The notes beneath the pieces are model-generated. The model saw nothing but the letters and a program-made list of their open reading frames with translations, did no database searches and was not told where the DNA came from. The position numbers and the translations under genes are program-made. From an uncultured Lachnospiraceae bacterium (GTDB lineage Bacteria; Bacillota; Clostridia; Lachnospirales; Lachnospiraceae), in assembly GCA_934418055.1 (NCBI GenBank), contig CAKRWX010000096.1:1-8171 (forward strand): a DNA stretch of 8,171 bases, read 5' to 3'. Each line of letters opens with the position of its first letter. The first letter of the stretch is position 1. Below, one piece after another: positions 5,930 through 8,171 of the stretch.

Positions 5930-7321
5930 ATGGAGAGAAAGAACCGGAACTGGTTTTATCTGGTGCCCGTGGCGGGTGCGGTATTCTGCCTGTGGTATCT
6001 GTATACCTCTTTTTATGATGTGGTATATTCGGACTATATCCGTCTGGTCAACAGCTATCTGCCGGACGTGTGGAACCCGGCGAAATTCTGGGTGCCGGAT
6101 CTTTTGACCAGAGTTCCGGTAAATTTCCTGGCCCGCATCATCAACACCACTTTTTTCCATTACAGCATCCGGTTTGACCAGGTGCTTGGAGTGGTGTCAC
6201 TGGCATTATCGGCAGTCAGTGTGACATATTATGTCAACCGGAAGCAGATTGGAACGATCTGGTTTCTGGCGGTGATGGCGGTGATGTTCAGCCTGAATAA
6301 ATGGGAAATGTTAAACAATGGCAGCGGCTGGGTGCATTTCCTGGCCTTTGCCGGATTTTACTATCATTACCAGATATGGGACCGCGTATGGGGCGGAGAG
6401 AAACGAAAGGGAGACCATCTGCAGATGATCCTGCTTCCCTGGATTCTGATCCTGGCTGTGGCAGGTCCCTATTGTGCCGTTTATGTGGCGGTGCTGATCG
6501 CAGGCTATGCATTCTGCATGGCAGTGACCTGGAGGCGGGAAAAACGGCTGGAAAAGCGGTATCTTTTGTATGGAGTGTCGGTGCTTCTGCCATTTTTCTG
6601 TTATCTGTGGAGCAATGCCCAGGTGGTGCCGGACTGGAGTGGTTATGGGGCGGCCCAAGGGTCGCTGTTCCAGAACCTGTTCCGGATTCCGGGTTATTTT
6701 ATCCGGTTTGTGTTAAAATCCCTGGCGTCAGTGGTGACCGGACAGGAGCTGGCCAAATCCCTGTGGAGCACCAATCTGCCATATCTGGCGGTCGGTATCT
6801 TTGTGGCGGCGGCTTATCTATGTGCGCTGTACCTGCAGTTTTCCAGAAAGCTGTATGAGACCACGGTATTTCCACTGGTGATGCTGGTGTCCGGAGCCAT
6901 GAACCATGCGCTGATCCTGCTTTCCAGGTGGAGTTTTCTGGTGGAGGACTACGGCATGAGTTCCCGGTATGCCCTGCAGTTCCAGGTTGGCGTGGTGGGA
7001 ATCCTGCTGACGTTGGCGCTGTGCTGGAAGAAATGCCAGAAAGCAGGAAGCCAGGTGATCTGGCGTGGCGCTGCAGTCCTTGTAACCGCCATCTTCCTTC
7101 TCGGCAACATCGCTACCACCCGCAAAGAGCTGCAGACAGCTCCCTACCGCAAAGAATTATGTGTAAAACGGGCAGAGATTGCCCTTGATTTTGAAAATAA
7201 AACAGACGATGAGCTGCGGGCGGAGTTTGAATTCCGCACCAGCTGGGATCAGAGCGGCGCTATGGTGCGCAGCGCCCTGACCATTCTGAAAGAAAACCAT
7301 TGGAATGTATTCCATCAGTAA
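5930..7321 (+). CDS. Second polytopic membrane protein of the operon, conserved in type but of unknown function
   Basis: The 463-residue product has about 9-10 hydrophobic stretches: near 9-26, 84-100, 108-122, 132-146, 164-200, 211-226, 284-303, 312-332, 349-366 and 378-392. Its first loop holds YDVVYSDYIRLV (29-40) with acidic residues, followed by WVPDLLTRVPVNF (54-66), an arrangement like that in GT-C transferases. YGMSSRYALQ (341-350) opens a late membrane segment. The hydrophilic C-terminal tail (about 395-463) ends in a short helix-like stretch, ALTILKENHWNVF (449-461). GAGGA at 5918-5922, 7 bases before the ATG, supports the start. It follows the other membrane protein by 22 bases. 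By eye I see shared topology and a similar acidic first loop but no convincing full-length similarity between the two. Glycosyltransferase, polymerase or anchoring roles are all possible; I assign none. Confidence 0.68.
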   Translation: MERKNRNWFYLVPVAGAVFCLWYLYTSFYDVVYSDYIRLVNSYLPDVWNPAKFWVPDLLTRVPVNFLARIINTTFFHYSIRFDQVLGVVSLALSAVSVTYYVNRKQIGTIWFLAVMAVMFSLNKWEMLNNGSGWVHFLAFAGFYYHYQIWDRVWGGEKRKGDHLQMILLPWILILAVAGPYCAVYVAVLIAGYAFCMAVTWRREKRLEKRYLLYGVSVLLPFFCYLWSNAQVVPDWSGYGAAQGSLFQNLFRIPGYFIRFVLKSLASVVTGQELAKSLWSTNLPYLAVGIFVAAAYLCALYLQFSRKLYETTVFPLVMLVSGAMNHALILLSRWSFLVEDYGMSSRYALQFQVGVVGILLTLALCWKKCQKAGSQVIWRGAAVLVTAIFLLGNIATTRKELQTAPYRKELCVKRAEIALDFENKTDDELRAEFEFRTSWDQSGAMVRSALTILKENHWNVFHQ

Positions 7322-7322
7322 C

Positions 7323-7327
7323 GGAGG
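7323..7327 (+). promoter_or_regulatory. Ribosome binding site that decides the rfbF start
   Basis: GGAGG at 7323-7327 lies 7 bases before the ATG at 7335. The upstream in-frame ATG at 7305 lies inside the preceding gene and would add ten residues ahead of the conserved MKVVLLAGGLGTR start of the family. Confidence 0.8.
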
Positions 7328-7334
7328 AAAAAGA

Positions 7335-8108
7335 ATGAAGGTTGTACTGCTGGCCGGAGGCCTTGGAACAAGAATCAGTGAAGAAAGCCATTTAAAGCCG
7401 AAGCCCATGATCGAGATTGGAGGGAAGCCGATCCTGTGGCACATTATGAAATATTATTCCCAGTTCGGATTTCATGAGTTCGTGATCTGTCTGGGCTACA
7501 AACAGTATGTGGTGAAGGAGTTTTTTGCAGACTATTTCCTGCATACCTCCGATGTGACCTTTGATCTTGCCAACAATAAGATGGAGGTCCACAACAACTA
7601 TTCCGAGCCATGGAAGGTGACTCTGGTGGATACCGGACTGTATACCATGACCGGCGGAAGAATCAAGAGGATCCAGGATTATATTGGAAATGAACCGTTT
7701 ATGATGACTTATGGAGACGGCGTCTGCGATGTGGATTTAAACGCCCTGTTAAAGTTCCACAAAGAGCATGGCAGGATCGCAACCATGACCACAGTCAACA
7801 TTGCCCAGATGAAGGGCGTGCTGGACATCACCCCGGATAATGTGGTGAAATCCTTCCGTGAGAAGGACGAGGCTGACGCAAGCCTGATCAACGGCGGATT
7901 CATGGTCTTAAATCCAGAAATTTTCAACTATCTGGAAGACGATACGACTGTATTTGAAAAAGAGCCACTTCAGAGACTGGCGGCAGAGGGACAGCTGATG
8001 AGCTTCCACCACAACGGTTTCTGGCAGTGTATGGATACCCAGAGAGAGATGAAGAAGCTGGAGGAGCTATGGCAGAGCGGCCATGCTCCGTGGAAGATCT
8101 GGGAGTAA
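7335..8108 (+). CDS. rfbF: Glucose-1-phosphate cytidylyltransferase
   Basis: This 257-residue enzyme should make CDP-glucose from CTP and alpha-glucose 1-phosphate in the cytosol, the entry to CDP-6-deoxy and CDP-3,6-dideoxy sugars. The signature is LLAGGLGTRISEESHLKPKP (5-24). YGDGVCDVD (126-134) contains Asp128, and FWQCMDTQRE (229-238) contains Asp234; these match the two metal-binding aspartates of the family. INGGFMVLNPEIFNYL (185-200) and the tail ELWQSGHAPWKIW (244-256) are strongly family-like, and the length is exactly typical. Residues 155-162 read NIAQMKGV where many relatives carry a PxxRFG-type sequence, a small departure near the active site. It starts 13 bases after the second membrane-protein gene. 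A downstream CDP-glucose 4,6-dehydratase would be expected. The same enzyme is also called DdhA or AscA in other systems. Confidence 0.93.
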   Translation: MKVVLLAGGLGTRISEESHLKPKPMIEIGGKPILWHIMKYYSQFGFHEFVICLGYKQYVVKEFFADYFLHTSDVTFDLANNKMEVHNNYSEPWKVTLVDTGLYTMTGGRIKRIQDYIGNEPFMMTYGDGVCDVDLNALLKFHKEHGRIATMTTVNIAQMKGVLDITPDNVVKSFREKDEADASLINGGFMVLNPEIFNYLEDDTTVFEKEPLQRLAAEGQLMSFHHNGFWQCMDTQREMKKLEELWQSGHAPWKIWE

Positions 8109-8115
8109 AAATACG

Positions 8116-8120
8116 AGGAG
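8116..8120 (+). promoter_or_regulatory. Ribosome binding site of the truncated last gene
   Basis: AGGAG at 8116-8120, within GAGGAGAG, lies 8 bases before the ATG at 8129. It shows that a further gene of the operon starts here. Confidence 0.7.
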
Positions 8121-8128
8121 AGATATCT

Positions 8129-8171
8129 ATGGAAGTGTCAAGAAAAGACAGCTGGAGTGAACTTCAGGATT
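8129..8171 (+). CDS. Truncated gene start, possibly CDP-glucose 4,6-dehydratase
   Basis: Only 14 codons are visible (MEVSRKDSWSELQD), running off the right edge. They follow a strong ribosome binding site and begin 20 bases after rfbF on the same strand, so a real gene is likely. In characterised clusters the next gene after glucose-1-phosphate cytidylyltransferase is usually the CDP-glucose 4,6-dehydratase (rfbG/ddhB). The visible residues do not reach the nucleotide-binding GHTGFKG-type motif that would prove it, and if it is a dehydratase the N-terminus would be somewhat extended. The identity is inference from position only. Confidence 0.55.
   Translation, partial: MEVSRKDSWSELQD

Noticed and set aside
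5272..5931. Minus-strand open frame of 219 codons opposite the first membrane-protein gene
   Set aside because: It is the antisense shadow of a well-supported gene with its own ribosome binding site and consistent membrane topology, and shows no family motif.
6301..6858. Plus-strand 185-codon frame inside the second membrane-protein gene
   Set aside because: It is an out-of-frame shadow with Gly/Pro/Arg-rich translation and no ribosome binding site.
7305..7334. Upstream start of rfbF at 7305
   Set aside because: It lies inside the preceding gene, while the ATG at 7335 has a GGAGG 7 bases upstream and gives the family-typical N-terminus.

Overview
The window looks like the start of a surface-polysaccharide (capsule, wall glycan or S-layer glycan) operon from a Gram-positive Firmicute, most likely a Lachnospiraceae-type clostridium. 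That placement is inference. It rests on strong AGGAGG-type ribosome binding sites before nearly every gene, intermediate GC content, the look of the YkgJ-type cysteine-cluster protein and polytopic membrane proteins, and the absence of any lipopolysaccharide gene. No taxonomic marker is present.

Layout. Bases 1-289 (minus strand) hold the first 96 codons of a CxxCxxCxxCC cysteine-cluster protein that runs off the left edge. Bases 290-548 form a divergent intergenic region. It has a well-formed promoter for the minus-strand gene and an extended -10 candidate for the plus-strand operon, and the two share an almost identical 13-base core in opposite orientation. From 549 to the right edge all genes lie on the plus strand, with gaps of -7 to +28 bases and no visible terminator, so they are very probably one transcript.

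Genes 1-4 of the operon (hddC, hddA, gmhB, gmhA) make a complete set for GDP-D-glycero-alpha-D-manno-heptose. GmhA converts sedoheptulose 7-phosphate to heptose 7-phosphate, HddA phosphorylates C1, GmhB removes the 7-phosphate, and HddC adds GMP from GTP. Next come a GT2 glycosyltransferase and two consecutive large polytopic membrane proteins that I cannot assign to a named family. Their architecture (an acidic motif in the first external loop) resembles GT-C type glycosyltransferases. Then comes glucose-1-phosphate cytidylyltransferase (rfbF), the entry step to CDP-6-deoxy or CDP-3,6-dideoxy sugars. A last gene is cut after 14 codons and by position could be the CDP-glucose 4,6-dehydratase.

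Together the operon appears to supply two unusual sugar nucleotides, GDP-heptose and a CDP-glucose derivative, plus enzymes to assemble them outside the cell. The least understood part is the tandem membrane-protein pair at 4387-7321. No RNA gene, insertion sequence, CRISPR array or long repeat was seen.
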